From NCBI GenBank assembly GCA_029237695.1, contig CM055278.1:70113188-70177187 (forward strand): DNA of 64,000 nt. Direction: 5' to 3'. Within the stretch, counting starts at the first letter, position 1, and each line of letters begins with the position of its first letter. The notes beneath the pieces were generated by a model, which searched no databases, was not told the DNA's origin, and worked only from the letters and a program-made list of their open reading frames with translations. Position numbers and translations under genes: made by a program. Positions 11,201-26,200 of this stretch are shown here, in pieces. Source of the stretch: Conchocele bisecta (Eukaryota > Mollusca > Bivalvia > Lucinida > Thyasiridae).

Positions 11201-14200
11201 ATACAAAATGACATGGCTGTGACTGGAGAAATGTGGCTTGTGCGTTTTGCGGCCATTGTAGATCCAGATCAGCCTGTGCATCTGCACAGTCTGATCAGGT
11301 TCTGCACTGGTCGCCATTCAATTAAACACTCGTCATGCTGCTAACAAGCAATATAGGTCGTTATCAGGCTACATAGGCTACAAGAGTGTGCTATTTGATC
11401 AAGAGCTGCACTGGTCACACATCCCATAATCCCCATTTCTCCAGTCACAGCCACATCTTTACTAATAATTCCAACTCAATACGAAGTAGATTCACACAGC
11501 CATCTATGCGATAGTAGCCACATCAGGGAATATGGACATCAGTAGCCACATCAGGGAATATGGACATCAGTAGCCTATTTCACCAACATTGCAAAGTATA
11601 CTTTACTAGCAAAGTATACTTTGAGGGAGAAATTTTCAATTTTATGATAAATTTATTAATTTTTATTATACTGAATTTATTACATTATCACAGCCATTTA
11701 ATGGCTGTGATAATGTAATATATTCAGTATAATAATTCTGCATACTTTTAGTCATGAAATATATGCATTTGTTAGTTCTATATGAAATAATGCATTTCAG
11801 GAAAAGTAAATGATTGCTCCCTCAAAGTATACTTTGCTAGAAAAGTATACTTTGCAATGTTGGTGAAATGGGCTACAGGGAATATGGACGGAATTCATGC
11901 ATTAGTAAACTCCTGGGGGCCGTTTCACTAAACTGTATAGGACTAAAATGTTCGTAAGTTCAAATTTAGGATCGTCTGGAAATTTCAATTGATGGAGTTA
12001 TATTTATTGAACATATGCATCCTATGCTCAATAAATGTATACCCAATAATTGATTACAAGAAAACATTGTTAATGTGAAATTTACTATCATACGTTTGCA
12101 CTTACGAACATTTTAGTCGTACGAAGTTTAGTGAAATGGCCTCCAGAACTGATGAATGTTGGCTCTCACTGGTCAGCCGTTTCCAGTGCTGACATAAATG
12201 ATATAACATGCTGAAATTGGTCAATAAGTCTCCCATTTCGGCTCTCTTAGTATAGACGAGGCTCTGGCGTTATGGCTCCAAACTACCATTGCAAATTCCT
12301 TGGGGAACATATCACATACACCCATATTCGCCTTATTTATGGACTTATTAAAGTCCAGATACGGAAGGTTTTAGGTACAATTTCCACTGTTAAATATAAG
12401 CTAGCTAGCTAATACATGTTAACAAAACTTTCGCGTTTAAAACAAAGACCCAAAACTGCAGATTGTTTGCAATAATTGTGAAATAACCGAAATAATTTCA
12501 ATAAGCTTACATGGCGCCTGTGGTTCATATCTGCTAGACCCACACATCACGTCAGAGAAGTTGTTACATGTGGACGTGACGTCATCAAACAACTGCGGGT
12601 AGCGGCATTCTCGGAGGTAACTTCCGCCGACGGCCTGCCGACAATCGTAGTACTGGGCGCAGTTGGTCGGCTGGGCGAGGATAGCCGTCGGCTGGGCCTG
12701 GCAATACGCTGTTGCCTGCTCTATAAATAGAATTGCGACTGTTACTGGAGACTGGGGCTTATCTGTGGCACATATTGTTGCAGATGGGCCCTTAATTACA
12801 ACTTATTATATAAATATAAGGTTCAATAATGTCCATCCATGGGTAAACGCAACGTTTACCCACGGCTGGATATGGTCGAACGTTATTGTTAAATTTCCGT
12901 CAGAAATATGATGACATTTGAGAATATATGCAGTACTTTCGGTACTTTAATAACTTGTTCCATTCAAACAGGTGAGGTAAGCATACACATTCCGGGGCCG
13001 CAGTACACGTGGTGTGATGCACGCACCCCATCTTCCGCATCAATTTAAAAATGGCGGACAATCTCGAACTTTTGATTACATTTTCAGCAATATGTACCGT
13101 TACAATGGTAGTTTAGCGTGATTACTTGGCGTAGCAAGCGACGAATAAGGAAAGTATTTGACCACGTGAATTAATTTTGTGGATACCCGTTTACACACGT
13201 ATGAAGTCGTCTGTAGCCTATTTCACCAACATTGCAAAGTATACTGTATATCTATTGATATTGCCACACCCCCTCGCGGAGATTATGGGCAGGCCTGCGC
13301 GTCAGAGCAGTTAGTAATCAAAGTACTGAAAGTACTGACTGGCGGGAGACAAGTAGCCACTTGTGAATTTGCATACTCCAGGGCTCGAATTTGGCACTCA
13401 CATACTCGCAAAATGCGAGTGCTTTCTGAAAAATGCTAGTTAAAATCAAAGCCGCTCGCAAAAAACTGTGAGTGCCAATTTCAAAAAGGAAATCCAAATC
13501 TTCAAAGTTCTGTCACGATTATTTTGTTCTGAACAGCGATCTGGATCATGAAATGCTCTCGTCAAAGCGCCTCGATGATAGGAACATTGGAGGTCGTAAA
13601 TCAGGACGTTGTTGCCCCGGCTATATATCAATTGCGACATCCCTCTAGTGCGACATTGAAATACTACGTCACAGGTCGTAAATGAGGACGTTTTTGCCTG
13701 GGCTATTTATCAATTGCGACATCCCTCTAGGCCACATTGAAATACGCCGCATTCATATTATTACAAAAATAAACATTTCCGGTTTCATTTTAACAAATAC
13801 ACATTATTTTACCAGCCATTGATAGAATGGAACTTCCCAGAAACCGAATTAGATAGATCGACAACCACGAACGGTAGTAGAATAGTTTAATTGTTGGCAC
13901 TACTTTTTTCAGTATAATCACATCACCTGACTGTTGTGCGAACGCAAATTGAGCCTATTGAGACGTCCGCGGATGAACATACGACTGCGTGGTACACGAT
14001 ACGGGGGGCGTCTCAATAACAGCAATTTGTTCTCTTCAAAAGTAAAGTTGGGCATGCCAACTATTTTACACATACTGTTGAGCATTGCCGTTGCTATTAA
14101 TAACTTGCTTTCAGTTCACTCGCTGACTTTAAATGTCACCTGAATGTTGTTAATTGCGAACGCAAATTGAGCCTATTGAGACGTCCCCCGATGAACAGAG

Positions 14201-17200
14201 AGCCACTTCCGAAAGTAGACCCGGGCAAACGGCCAGAATCACGATCCCAATAGCGAGGAGACACTATGTCTCCCGCCAAAAATGGAGAGTGCACACGTAA
14301 GAAAGTAGTGGAGTGGAATGTACAGGTAGGTGATAGTGTTATATAGGTTAAGAGATCGATTAGAACAAAGTGAGATTAAAAAGGGATAACAACAGTGGTT
14401 CCAAATTAAGGGCTGTAGTGGAGTATGCTACCGACTCCCTTTTTAAAGGAGTCAATGAATGGTAACATAACAATGTAATGTGGGAGTCTATTCCACTCCA
14501 CAACAGCCAGAGGAAATACTGAAAATTTGTAGTAGTCTGCAGTGGCCTGTATCTGTCTATATGCGAGGGGTGAGACTGACAAGTCGGTCTTATCGGGTGC
14601 TGGAGTTGTGGTGGCACTGGAACGGCAATAAGCTCATGGACAATCTTATAAAAAAAGACATAGTCGAGCATCCGCTCGCCTATTTTCGAGAGTGCGCCAT
14701 CCCAGTGCACACATCATGAGTGAGATACTCGCGTATGTGGAGTAGTTATTTGTGGCCCATCTTGCTGCTCTATGCTGCATCATTTCCAGTTTATGGATGT
14801 TTTTCTTAGTGTAGGGACTCCATACAAATATTGCCTTATTTGCAGATGTGGTAACCTTATCAATGTGATGGTTAAATGATAGGTCTTCACTAATATCAAC
14901 ACCAAGGTACCTGGAGTGCTTGACTGCTTCAAGCACCTGTCCGTGCAATGTATATGTGGTTGGGATAGAAGAACGGGCTTTGGTGATGTGTATTACGTTA
15001 CACTTACCTGGATTGAACTCCATATCCCATTGGAGCTCCCATTGATGGAGTCGATCAAGGTCATTTTGCAGTGTTAGTGAGTCTGCTTCGCGAGAAATGG
15101 CAAGGTATGCATCAGTTTCATCGGCAACAAAGCGAACTTTGGAGGCAATGTCTTCAGGCAGGTCATTTATATATAATAAGAAGATAATAGGACCGAGAAC
15201 TGATCCTTGTGATACGCCAGAAGTTACTGGGACTGAATCGGATGCAACGTTCTCAATCACTACCCTCTGGGACCTGCATGCAAGAAATCCACGCAAGGTT
15301 ACTCCCTCTGACACCATACGAGTGTAGTTTATGTAGGATTTTGGGGTGACTGACCTTGTCAAATGCCTTACTGAAGTCTAGCAGCACAAGGTCAGTCTGC
15401 TTACCTTCTTGTAGATTCCTGGCAATGTCATTTACCAATGACACCAGCAGTGTCTCACATGATCTCTTGGACCTGAACCCATGTTGTAGGTCATACAGGA
15501 TATTGTTATTGTCTAGATGTGACATTAGATTAGTGGCAACAATATGTTCCATAAGCTTACAGCAAATGCAAGTAAGGGAGATCGGTCTGTAATTGGATGC
15601 TAAACACCTCTCACCTTTCTTGAATAAAGGACTAACATTTGCCTCGGACCAGTCTTGGGCCACTACTACACGAAGACTACGTACGCTCAGTAACAATGGT
15701 GCCACACTGCTTGGTCGTCGTGTCGAAAATGCCGTTTGTGCATCTCTGTGTGGCGAGTGTCCGACCGGACAGACACGTGACGTAATCCTCCGTCATCTGA
15801 CGGCCCGGATACGCGTTGTCTCCGTCCGGCAGTCCGACACAGCTCGGGAATTTCTCCGGACACGGGGTGCAGCCGGGCTGTCGTTGATCGCAGACGTTTT
15901 GTAGGTACTGGCCTGTAACACACGATGGATAGTCAGAAAGTGGTGCCTTCGAAAATGATTTTGTCTTCGTCAGAAAATAACAAACATTATAGCAGCCGAC
16001 AACGACAAGCGCTTGTCGCGTTTTATGGCTTGAATGTTGATAGTGCCAAGTAAGCAGGCTATGCCCTTTAGTGGCTACATGTATGTTTTCCCACTGACCG
16101 TTCCAGGTCGGTAGTCGTTGCAGTCACGTTTGCTTTTATCATCTTTCAATGTATTATTGTGTTCATATCCTGGGGCATGTGCTTGTAGTATGGCTTCATT
16201 GACAGTTGTGGCTGTGACTGGAGAATTGGGCTTATGGATATTGCGACCAGTGTAGATCCAGTAGCCTATTTCACCAACATTGCAAAGCATACTTATCTAG
16301 CAAAGTATACTTTAAGGGAGAAATGTTAAATTTAATGATAAATTTATTAATTTTTATAAAACAGAATGTATTACATTATCACAGCCATTTTGGCTGTGAT
16401 AATGTAATAAATTCAGTATAATAATTCTGCAGACTTTTACTCATCAAATGTATGCAGTGGTTAGTTCTATATGAAATAATGCATGTTGGGAAAAATAAAT
16501 TATTACTCCCCCAAAGTATATTTTGCTAGATAAGTATACTTTGCAATTTTGATGAAATCTGCTACAGATCAGCATGTGCATCCCTGCACTGTTCGCCATT
16601 CCATCAATGAAATACTCGTCAAGCTTCTAACAAGGAATATAGATCGTTATCAGGCTACATGAGTGTGCTATTTGATCAGAATACACAGGTCGCGAAATAC
16701 TTATGTTGTATGTGTTTGGGGCACGTACAGCGCTAGTATTAACCCATTAACCCCTAAGTAACTGGCATGGATGTTGGTATGTTACTTGTGCAACCAATCC
16801 GGCAACCGTCACAAAATGATTTTCAGACTAGTCCATTTATTAAAATAGGGTGTTTTTGTTATGAATATGAAAATTATTGCTCGGCTTGTCACGAGCCGGC
16901 TCATCTGGATCTACACTATTTGTCAATACCACTATACAGGCATGTGATGTTGAAAGGGTTAAACGAGTGCACATCGGTGCCTGTGGAAGGATGTGATTAC
17001 AGCTCTGTGGGGGCCGTTTCACTAAACTTTGTACGACAAAAATGTTCGTAAGTGCAAAATTATGATAGTCTGTAAATTGCACATTAACAATGTTTTCTTG
17101 TCAACGATTATTGGATTTACATTTATTGAGCATAGGTTGCATATGCAGCCTATGCTCAATATATGTAAATTCATCAATTTAAATTTCTAGAGGATCCTAA

Positions 17201-20200
17201 ATTTGGACTTACGAACATTTTAGTCGTACGAAGTTTAGTGAAACGGCCCCTGATGTATATGTTCTGACCACTCATTTGAACCGTCTCGGCGAGACGGTTC
17301 AAATGAGTGGTCACAACATATACTGTACACTTGACTCTAATGGTCATACTTTGGTTTACCTCCTTTTGATGTATAGAGGATCTTACATGAGTGATGATTT
17401 AATATAATATGTATTAAACGAATTTACTGATTTCATAAGAAACGAGGCTATGCCGAGTTTCTATGAAATCAGTAAACGAGTTTAATAAATACCATATTAA
17501 ATCATCACAAATGTTAGATTCTATTTATTGAATTTGCTCATTATTGCATACGTAGCTGCACTGGTCACCAAACCTGTTTTCTGTAATCAGCTAATTTGCA
17601 TATTTATTACACTAATGTGAGTGCCCGTGTTATGCAATAAACTATTTATATTTAGCCCTGAGGTGTCGGAATAGTTAAATCAAGCTGCTTACATGGCTCA
17701 ATCGGCTCCATCCGGGCAACACACGTGACGTCAGAGAAGTTCTGACAGACCTGCGTCTGCACGGAAAACAGCATGGGATAGGGGCACTCCCGGAGGAAGG
17801 TGCCCTCGGTCACGCTCTTGGGGCTGCAGTCGAAATACTGGGCACAGTTCAGCGGGTTGGCGATTATCACGTTCGGGTTTTGCTCGCAGAATGACTGTAT
17901 AGACGCTGGAAACACAGGTAACCCGAGATTTATGTAGGGATCGCAGGCGACTTATATGTACAGTCGCGCTGCAGCTACAGACAGAAATTTCTGGTTAGAA
18001 CAATAGAAACTGTCAACAACTAAAATGTGGCTGTGACTGAAAAAATGGGGCTTATGGGTTTTACCACCAGTGTAGATCCAGATCAGCCTGTGCATCCGCA
18101 CAGTCTGATCAGGATCTGCACTGTTCGGCAATCCATCAACGCTACACTTGGCATGCTTCTAACAAGCAGACTAAATCAATATCAGACTATAGGAGTGTGA
18201 TATTTGATCAGGAGCCACATTGGTCACAAATCCCATAAACCCCATTTCTCCAGTCACAGCCACAAATGACTAACTAACCGTTTCAACTAGATCTAAGGTT
18301 TATTAATATTTTATTCACAAAATGCTTTGTTTCTGATTAATGCAATACATGTACGTGAATGGTCATTCACATTATGTGTTGGAACATCTGTACGCCTATT
18401 AACAAACTCAGGATGTTCCATAAGCACGGGCCATGTACATAAACTGAATTAAAACCAGCTTTGTCGTCATTGCGACGAGTCACAAATTTACCCACCAGCG
18501 TCCAATCTTGTAGCACAGAGCCCTCTGACGGGATCGAAATATCCCTCCGCACATCTGCCGTCGCCCACCGTTCGGCCCTGCAGACATGTGACGTATCTCT
18601 CGGTCATCGCCTCGCTCGGGTAGCTATTGTTGCCGTCAGAGCGGCCCACACACGACACAAACCTCTGCTCACAGGGCAGGCAGTTGACACCCTTGCCCGC
18701 ACAGCCATTAAACACGTAGTCGCCTACAAACATAGTTATATGTTAGAAAAGAGTGGCAAATCTCTTTTGCAAACTGCCAGTCTCTTCATTTCCTCACTCC
18801 AACGCTAGTTAAGCACACAAGAAGGATGAATATATTTTTTTTAGAACAGAACAGCTACACAGATAGACCGCATGAAATATTAAGATTCATGACCACATCA
18901 TGTGGTCCATGAAGAAAAATCAAATTATTACACAATATACTTGTTTACATTGCTCGGACCCGGCAGGAATTCCAATGCGAACCTTGGAATTCATAAGCGT
19001 TTCCAAGTTTTGTCTGATGAACGTGATATTAAAAGGCACTAGCATACTATGCAATATTTATAATTCGACAACGTGGAATATACAGCTGAGGTGATTTGCG
19101 TGAATTTTAAAATGCTGACCAATATTAATTTGGAACACTCCTCATATACACATGTACGTACATGGGCCAACGGGGATTATCCTGACTCCACATTTGACGG
19201 TGGTAAATTCCAGGCAGGCTCCGGTCACTTCGTCAAACAGCGAGGGGTAGGGGCACTCCTGTATGGGCAGAACAGCCAAAGTCGTACACACAATTCTTCT
19301 CATTATCACCGGTAAACCGTGTAGAGCATGAACATGGCAAATATTGCGCTGTATTAACCCGTTCACCCATAAGTAACTGGAATGGATTTTGATATGTTAA
19401 TTTTCCAACCAATCCAACCGTCACAATACGGTTTTCAGACTGGTCCATGAAAATGTTTTGTTCTCAAAAATATGAAAATTATATGAACTTTCAAAAAGTG
19501 CAAATCCTGATGAGACATCTCGTTACGAGCCGGCTCATCTGGATCAGAACTGTTTGCATAAACCGCTATTGTGGGATTTCGGGATTAAGATAATATTATT
19601 ATTAGCCGATCTATTTATAGATCGGCTATATATATTGATTATCCATTGGTTTGTGATAAAGTTTGTAACCACCATTTTCTCCTATATTCGGTAATCTACA
19701 AACGCGAAATTTGTTTTATCACTTCCAAATTACATCAACCGGATATTTTTTCATTTTTGGCCATTATCTCTGTTTAAAACTTTAAATACATGTATAGCGA
19801 AATAACACAATTTGGCTATAAATAAACGTTTTAACTACAAGAGCTCGGCGGTTTGCAATTTGGCTATAAATAAACGTTTTAACTACAAGAGTTCGGCGGT
19901 TTGCAATTTGGCTATAAATAAACGTTTTGACGTCACAAACCGGAACTCCGCCATGTTGGAGGCTGCGTGTTACTGCGCAATAGTTCCAATATCTCGATAC
20001 ACAAAACAAAACACGTCGAAGTTTGACCTAAATTCAGTTAGACGCATAATGGTTGTGAAGTGTTCTATATACGGATGTAGTCATCGTAAAGATCGCGAAA
20101 GGACACTGGAATAGCATAGATTGCCTGCAGTAATCACAAATCAAGGTATGGAATGCGAGAAACTGAGTTCGGATCGGGAGTGCAGCACCAGTGTAATAAT

Positions 20201-23200
20201 GATAATTAAGATGTGCCATGTGATTTTGTACCTACACAAATGGGCGTAATTTCATAAACAAATTACAAAATTTATGATATTTTCCTGGAATGACACCGAA
20301 GGTTGTCGAAATTTTCAGAGCAAATGCAGAATTCTATTCCGCATTTGCTTTGAGAATTTCATCAACTTTCAGCATATTTCATGAAATTGCGCACCTGTTT
20401 GTAGGTGCAAAATCACATGGTGCATCTCGATTATACAGACAGTATATCTGCATTGGCAATATATACATTGAAGTTCACATACAGTATTTGCACACCAAAT
20501 TAATCACCTTTTTACACGCTTGTTTTTCTTAAATTCTGGCATCTTTCTACAGTCTGGGCAATAGGTTTATATATATATAAGATTCCGGCACCTCGTGTTA
20601 ATTTATGGCACCCGGTGTTTTTATAAACTTGAATGTATAAGGTTTTCAAAAAATCAAGTGCCATTTTTTTAAACCAAGTTCAAGGTCATTTCAAGGTCAT
20701 TGAACTTTATGCTTGACGGAAGTCGAAAATTGCCAATATATGAGCCAACAGGTAGGCCATGGTCCTTAACTTGGAAATTGGTGTAAGTTGTTCAAAAACA
20801 TTTCAGATGGATATATTAAAGAATTTACGTAAACTACACTAACATTCAGTATATTATTATCATATTGTCAAGATGGCCGCCAAAAATCGGGTATTTATGA
20901 GATTTCGGTTGACTTGTTACATATTTGTGTAATGCTAAGCGCCTTCACCTATATTCAAAGGTTAATTCTTTCAACTGGAATAATATTGCAGTTAATATAC
21001 TCCATTTTCAGAAAACTCAAAATGGCCGCCAAGTAAATGGCAAATCCATAGTAATTTACTAAATATAACTGGGAGAATTTGGTTGGGGAGGAAATTAACA
21101 CTTCTCTCACTTTTCCCTGAGATTCCGTAACTACTAAAATGTGGACATATATTGAACCTTGATTTGATCGGCTAATAACATCATGCTCTGCATGACTTTT
21201 CATTATGCATTTTACTAATAGAAACGGGATTACACATTGCACGATAGTACATTTCATACTGTAGAATATAAAACGTCTGTCCATGATGTACACATAGATC
21301 CTAAAAATAAATTTTAATGGGTTTTATTATTTTATAATAAATACATGTATTTAAATAAATATTAACGTGCAAGTGCTTTGCTATCACAGTACATAAACAT
21401 GTCGTTTACACCGAGATTGATCGGGAGACCCCGGTTTCGATGATTCCCACCTCGACCTGCGAATGGCCGATTCGGCGTGTCCTTGGGCAAGACAACATCG
21501 TGCAAGCATAGTCCTATCGGATGGAGACTTAAATAGTCGGTCCCGACATGCAATGTCATCGAGCCAGTGCCGTCGTTAAATCAAAGCATTTACACTTACA
21601 TCTACATTTACTGAGATTGATCAAACTGTCCAGAATAGAATTGAACATTATTACCTGTAGGTACTTCTCTAGGGGACTGGCCGGGATGCGACAATCGTAG
21701 AACTGGGCGCACTGGCCGGGGTGGGCGAGTTGGGAGGTGGGGCGCAGGGCGCAGAATATCTCCGGGTTCGCTACAAAAGGAAAACTATACAAAGTCAAGA
21801 ATTGCATGATTATCGACGAACATGGCCTCGCTCGGCAGCTGAGAGGTTGAAGGTCCGAGCATCAGCTCGGACTGATGTGGCCGGTTGAGCCGCCGGATAT
21901 TTAAGTTTACACTACGCAACGTGACGTCAAACCTACAAATTGAGCCATTTAAAACGTCAAGGATGTCCACGTAAATTGTTTTAAGTTAAGTTGTTCGTCT
22001 ACTTTCCAAGTTATGAAGCCGATTTATAAGAATTGTCTATTAGGTAAAAACGACTGAGCCAATTTTCACCCTTCATTAGAAGTGATGTTGTATTGACCCA
22101 TATATCATAATTATAGGTTATTTTAGTTGTATATGGATATATGCACGAGTTCCGCAGTGTGCAATACCGTTGCGCTGCGGAACGATTGGCATATATCCAC
22201 ATACATGTACAAATCAAATAACCTTTTAATGTACATCACTCATAATGTGTATGCGCCTAAAAACACACAACATATAGATAAAATAACATATTAGTGATGA
22301 TTTAGAAGGAACTATTTTACAATGTGAAACGTAGTTCCGGCACTGACAAATATTAACTTACGAGACGTCAATATGGAAAACTATTGACGGCTTTTTTTTC
22401 AGTGTGTTTCAATGGGAAACGAAAGTACACCTGTTACTGGAGTACGGTGGGTGAATTATTGAATCTCCTTAGTGCACATTTCGACTCCAATTAGACCGAT
22501 AACAAATTCAGAAAGATAACAGACCAACGGCCTTTGGTGTGACTATTTGTTTGGCTAAAACGCCTTGGCATGAAAAGCTCTCGAGCGTATTTACATTCTT
22601 AAATATAAGCAACTTATCTATGGTAACACATACACATGTCATAGCCACACTGCCGTGTGACCGGGTCGTACGTTCCCGACGCGCAGACTTCGATGGCGAT
22701 CGTGCGTTCCAAGCTACAGACGATGTACTCGCCGGACCGCCCGGGGAACGTGTTGTTACCGTCTGTCAGTCCGACACAGCTCGGCTTGTTCTGGACACAC
22801 GGCGGGCAGCCGGCCGGGTCGAAACACTGGTTGTTTTGGAGGTAGTCACCTGTAATGCGAGGGATGTTCAAAGGTTTGAGGAATAGTGTGATAATTCTCC
22901 CATTTGTGTGTGTATAATATACACCAAAAAGAATCGTCATTATCAGTTTCATTCCATGCACACACCGAATTGTAATACTATTCGTAAAATCCGGTCTGTG
23001 TAGGGAATGACAATTCTATTTCGTTATCAGGAGAGTAGATATACTTAATTAGGCTTTGGTAAAGCCTAACCTGTTGCATTATATACAGTTCAGAAGAACG
23101 GGTATACAGCCAATTACAGTGTAAAACAATAGGAATAGCTAAAAGGATGGTACAGTTGTATGCAAATGTTAAGTACAGATATATTTGTTTTGAACAATAA

Positions 23201-26200
23201 CAGGTGACTGGGTAACATCAAGGGGAAAGGATACATCGATACGGTAGATGGGGGCCCATATTTCAACTGTTCTTCTCAATTATTCGATGATAGAACCGTA
23301 GCAAACATTACATAGGATATGAGGACAATATTGAAGGTTAGAAGAGTAAAGGGAGCGATATAAAATAGAGGGAGCGGATGAGTAGAGAACGAACGATTGT
23401 ACTTTTATTAAACTATTTCACGTTAGAATACGTACACGGCGCCTTTGGCTCTGGTCGGAGCTCGCACTTGACCCTGTCAAAGTTGTGGCACGTCTGGTCG
23501 GTCGTGGCGTAGAGCTGGAGATACGGACATTCCCGAAGATAATTTCCGAACGGTGTGTTCATCTGGCGGCAATCGTAGAACTGGGCGCAGTTATCGCTGT
23601 TCTCGATCAGCGAGTTCGGGTACATGCTGCAGTAGAGCTGTGGGTTGGCTGCAACGATTGTGATTTAAAGGGGCATATCAGGATTTTTTGGAAAAAATAC
23701 TTAAACAATAAAACCGTTATCATGGCCCTGTGTAAAATGGTTTAATTTAAGATATAGGATGATACTCGGACCGCTGGGTTGTTTCTATTGTCACACATAT
23801 AAGTACATCATATTATCTTCAATTAAATCACTGTACACATGGGCCATGATGGAAACACATTTTTTTAGATTAACGCAGGCGATGTTGTATAACACTGAAC
23901 TGTACGTAGCAGAAGGCCGTTTCACTAAACTTCGTACGACTAAAATGTTCGTAAGTGGAAATTTAGGATCGTCTGGAAATTCCAATTGATGGATTTACAT
24001 TTATTGAGCATAGGCTGCATATGCAGCCTATGCTCAATAAATGTAAATCCAATAATTGCTTACAAGAAAACATTGTTAATGGGAAATTTACAGACTATCA
24101 TAATTTTGCACTTACGAACATTTTAGTCCTAAGAAGTTTAGTGAAACGGCCCACAAACGGCTTGCAATTCAAGAGAGTTAGATTGTCTAGCTTACAATGG
24201 CTAGTTTGTAATAATGTAATGAATGACGCCATTTTCTAGCGTTATTGTATCGATGACAGAACCGTTCAGGAAATACACAAATGTCAAAGGGTTCTGCCGA
24301 CCGTCTGTAGAAATATCCAGGGCCCGGTTGCTCAAAACCTCTGTCACCTTAATAGACTGTTAAATCATTTACACTGGTAAGGATTTAACACTCCGTTAAG
24401 CTAACGGGTTTTGAGCAAATTGGAGCAGAGTAATGTACCTGGATCGAAGGCCAGTTGACATGATGTCGTGACGGCATCGAACATGCCGCTCGCACACTGC
24501 CCCACCTCCGCCGTCCGTCCGTCCACACACACCCTGTATCCGGCGGGCTGGCCCGCTATACTGTGGTTACCGTTGGACATGCCCTTACAGCTGACGTACC
24601 GGTCCTGGCACGGCAGACACGCACCGGCGCCCGTGCATCGTAGGTTGGCCTCGTACTCACCTAGAAATGAAATTAATTCTCAACATGTTAACTGCCATTT
24701 AATTATTGTTTGTAATGTTGTTTAACGGTCTGTCAACAGCTAATGTCACTTTAGGTCGTGTTAACGGGGTCGAATGTCATATGTTACCGTTGTGATGAGG
24801 GTAAATTCCAAAATAATACGATTAGTACTAATATCATTACTTTGATAATGTTTATAACCGGATTCAACTCTCACGTACCAGAATGTCAAAAATGTACCTG
24901 CGTTAATTTCCATTTAATTGATTAAACTAAATATGTTTCAAACCATTTCTTACTAACTGATATTTTGCGTTGATCACCACGTCTCTCCACAACAATATGA
25001 CACATTCAAAATAAACGGTTTCATAAACATGTATCAAACAATAAACCTACATGGTTTGATTAGTATCTTTCGGGTGAAAAAGTTTACCGTGTTATAAGAT
25101 ATGCACATAAACCTTGCGCAGGAATACATATGTTATATGATACTTCCTGAACTACACACGTTGGAATTGTGATTGTGTGGTTTATTAAAATTGAACTGTA
25201 GCAGTTGATTCATGGTATTTTTATCCGCTCGCCGATAGACAATAGGGGATATATCGTTAGTCGATGTACGTGCGTGCGTACGTTAGTAACGTCTTTCATC
25301 GATCAATAACTTATTAACCTCTTCACTGATTTTGATAATATGTGTCCACAGATGGTGCTTTGTTTTGCATATGACCTACGTCCGACCGCCCAAGGTCAAG
25401 GTCACTGATGACCTATGTTCACCTTGTTTGTAAGGCAAATCAGTTAAAGATTTGTTTTTGTTTTATTTTGTTATCAAAACTGCCAGCGAGGGGATTAGCT
25501 TCGTAATAACGACGCCTTTGTTATGTTTGATTGACACCGAGACTACAAACTAAATGCCGAAAATATCACAAAATACCAACCCAAACCAACCAAACCTCTG
25601 TAACTTTTTAACAATTTTGGTATTTTCACAGGCAAGATTCATTTCATCTTATCAGGTATTCTCAGTAGAAGTAATAAACCAAAGCTTATAAAAACGTATG
25701 TAGTTCTTTGTTTGTGGTTTATTAATCATCATACAACGTACGCTATGCAAGAAACAACACTATAGGAATTAATGGCCTTTTTGTGGAATTTGTCGGGGTA
25801 TAAACTTGGAAAAGTCGCGGGAATACTGGACGAAGCGATAAAAAATTACAATTTTCGAAAAAAAATAAAAAAATTTGAAATAAATTCATTAAGAAAATGT
25901 GTTTATTTTCCGTTTTCTTAAGAATTATTTTAACTGCGCCTCACGGTTACGGAAAGTAGTTCGACGTGGGAGTTTACTGGGATATAAATTTTGGACAGAG
26001 ACTTGCTACGGGCCAATCAAATGTTAGGGAATTGTGTAAATATTTTTGTGCTGGAATTATATATACGTACATGGCTCGATGGGGATATTTCTGGTGCCAC
26101 AATTCACCATAGTGTATGGTAGACAACCCTTCGTCTCGTCAAACAGCTCTGGGTAGGGACATTCCTTCTTGTAGGTGCCGAGGAGCGTAATCCGGGAAGA

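Noticed and set aside
15253..15705. LINE open frame treated as part of the chitin-binding protein
   Set aside because: RT motifs are in a different frame from exon B8, and a GTACGT donor at the B8 end in the right phase explains the exon without the LINE.
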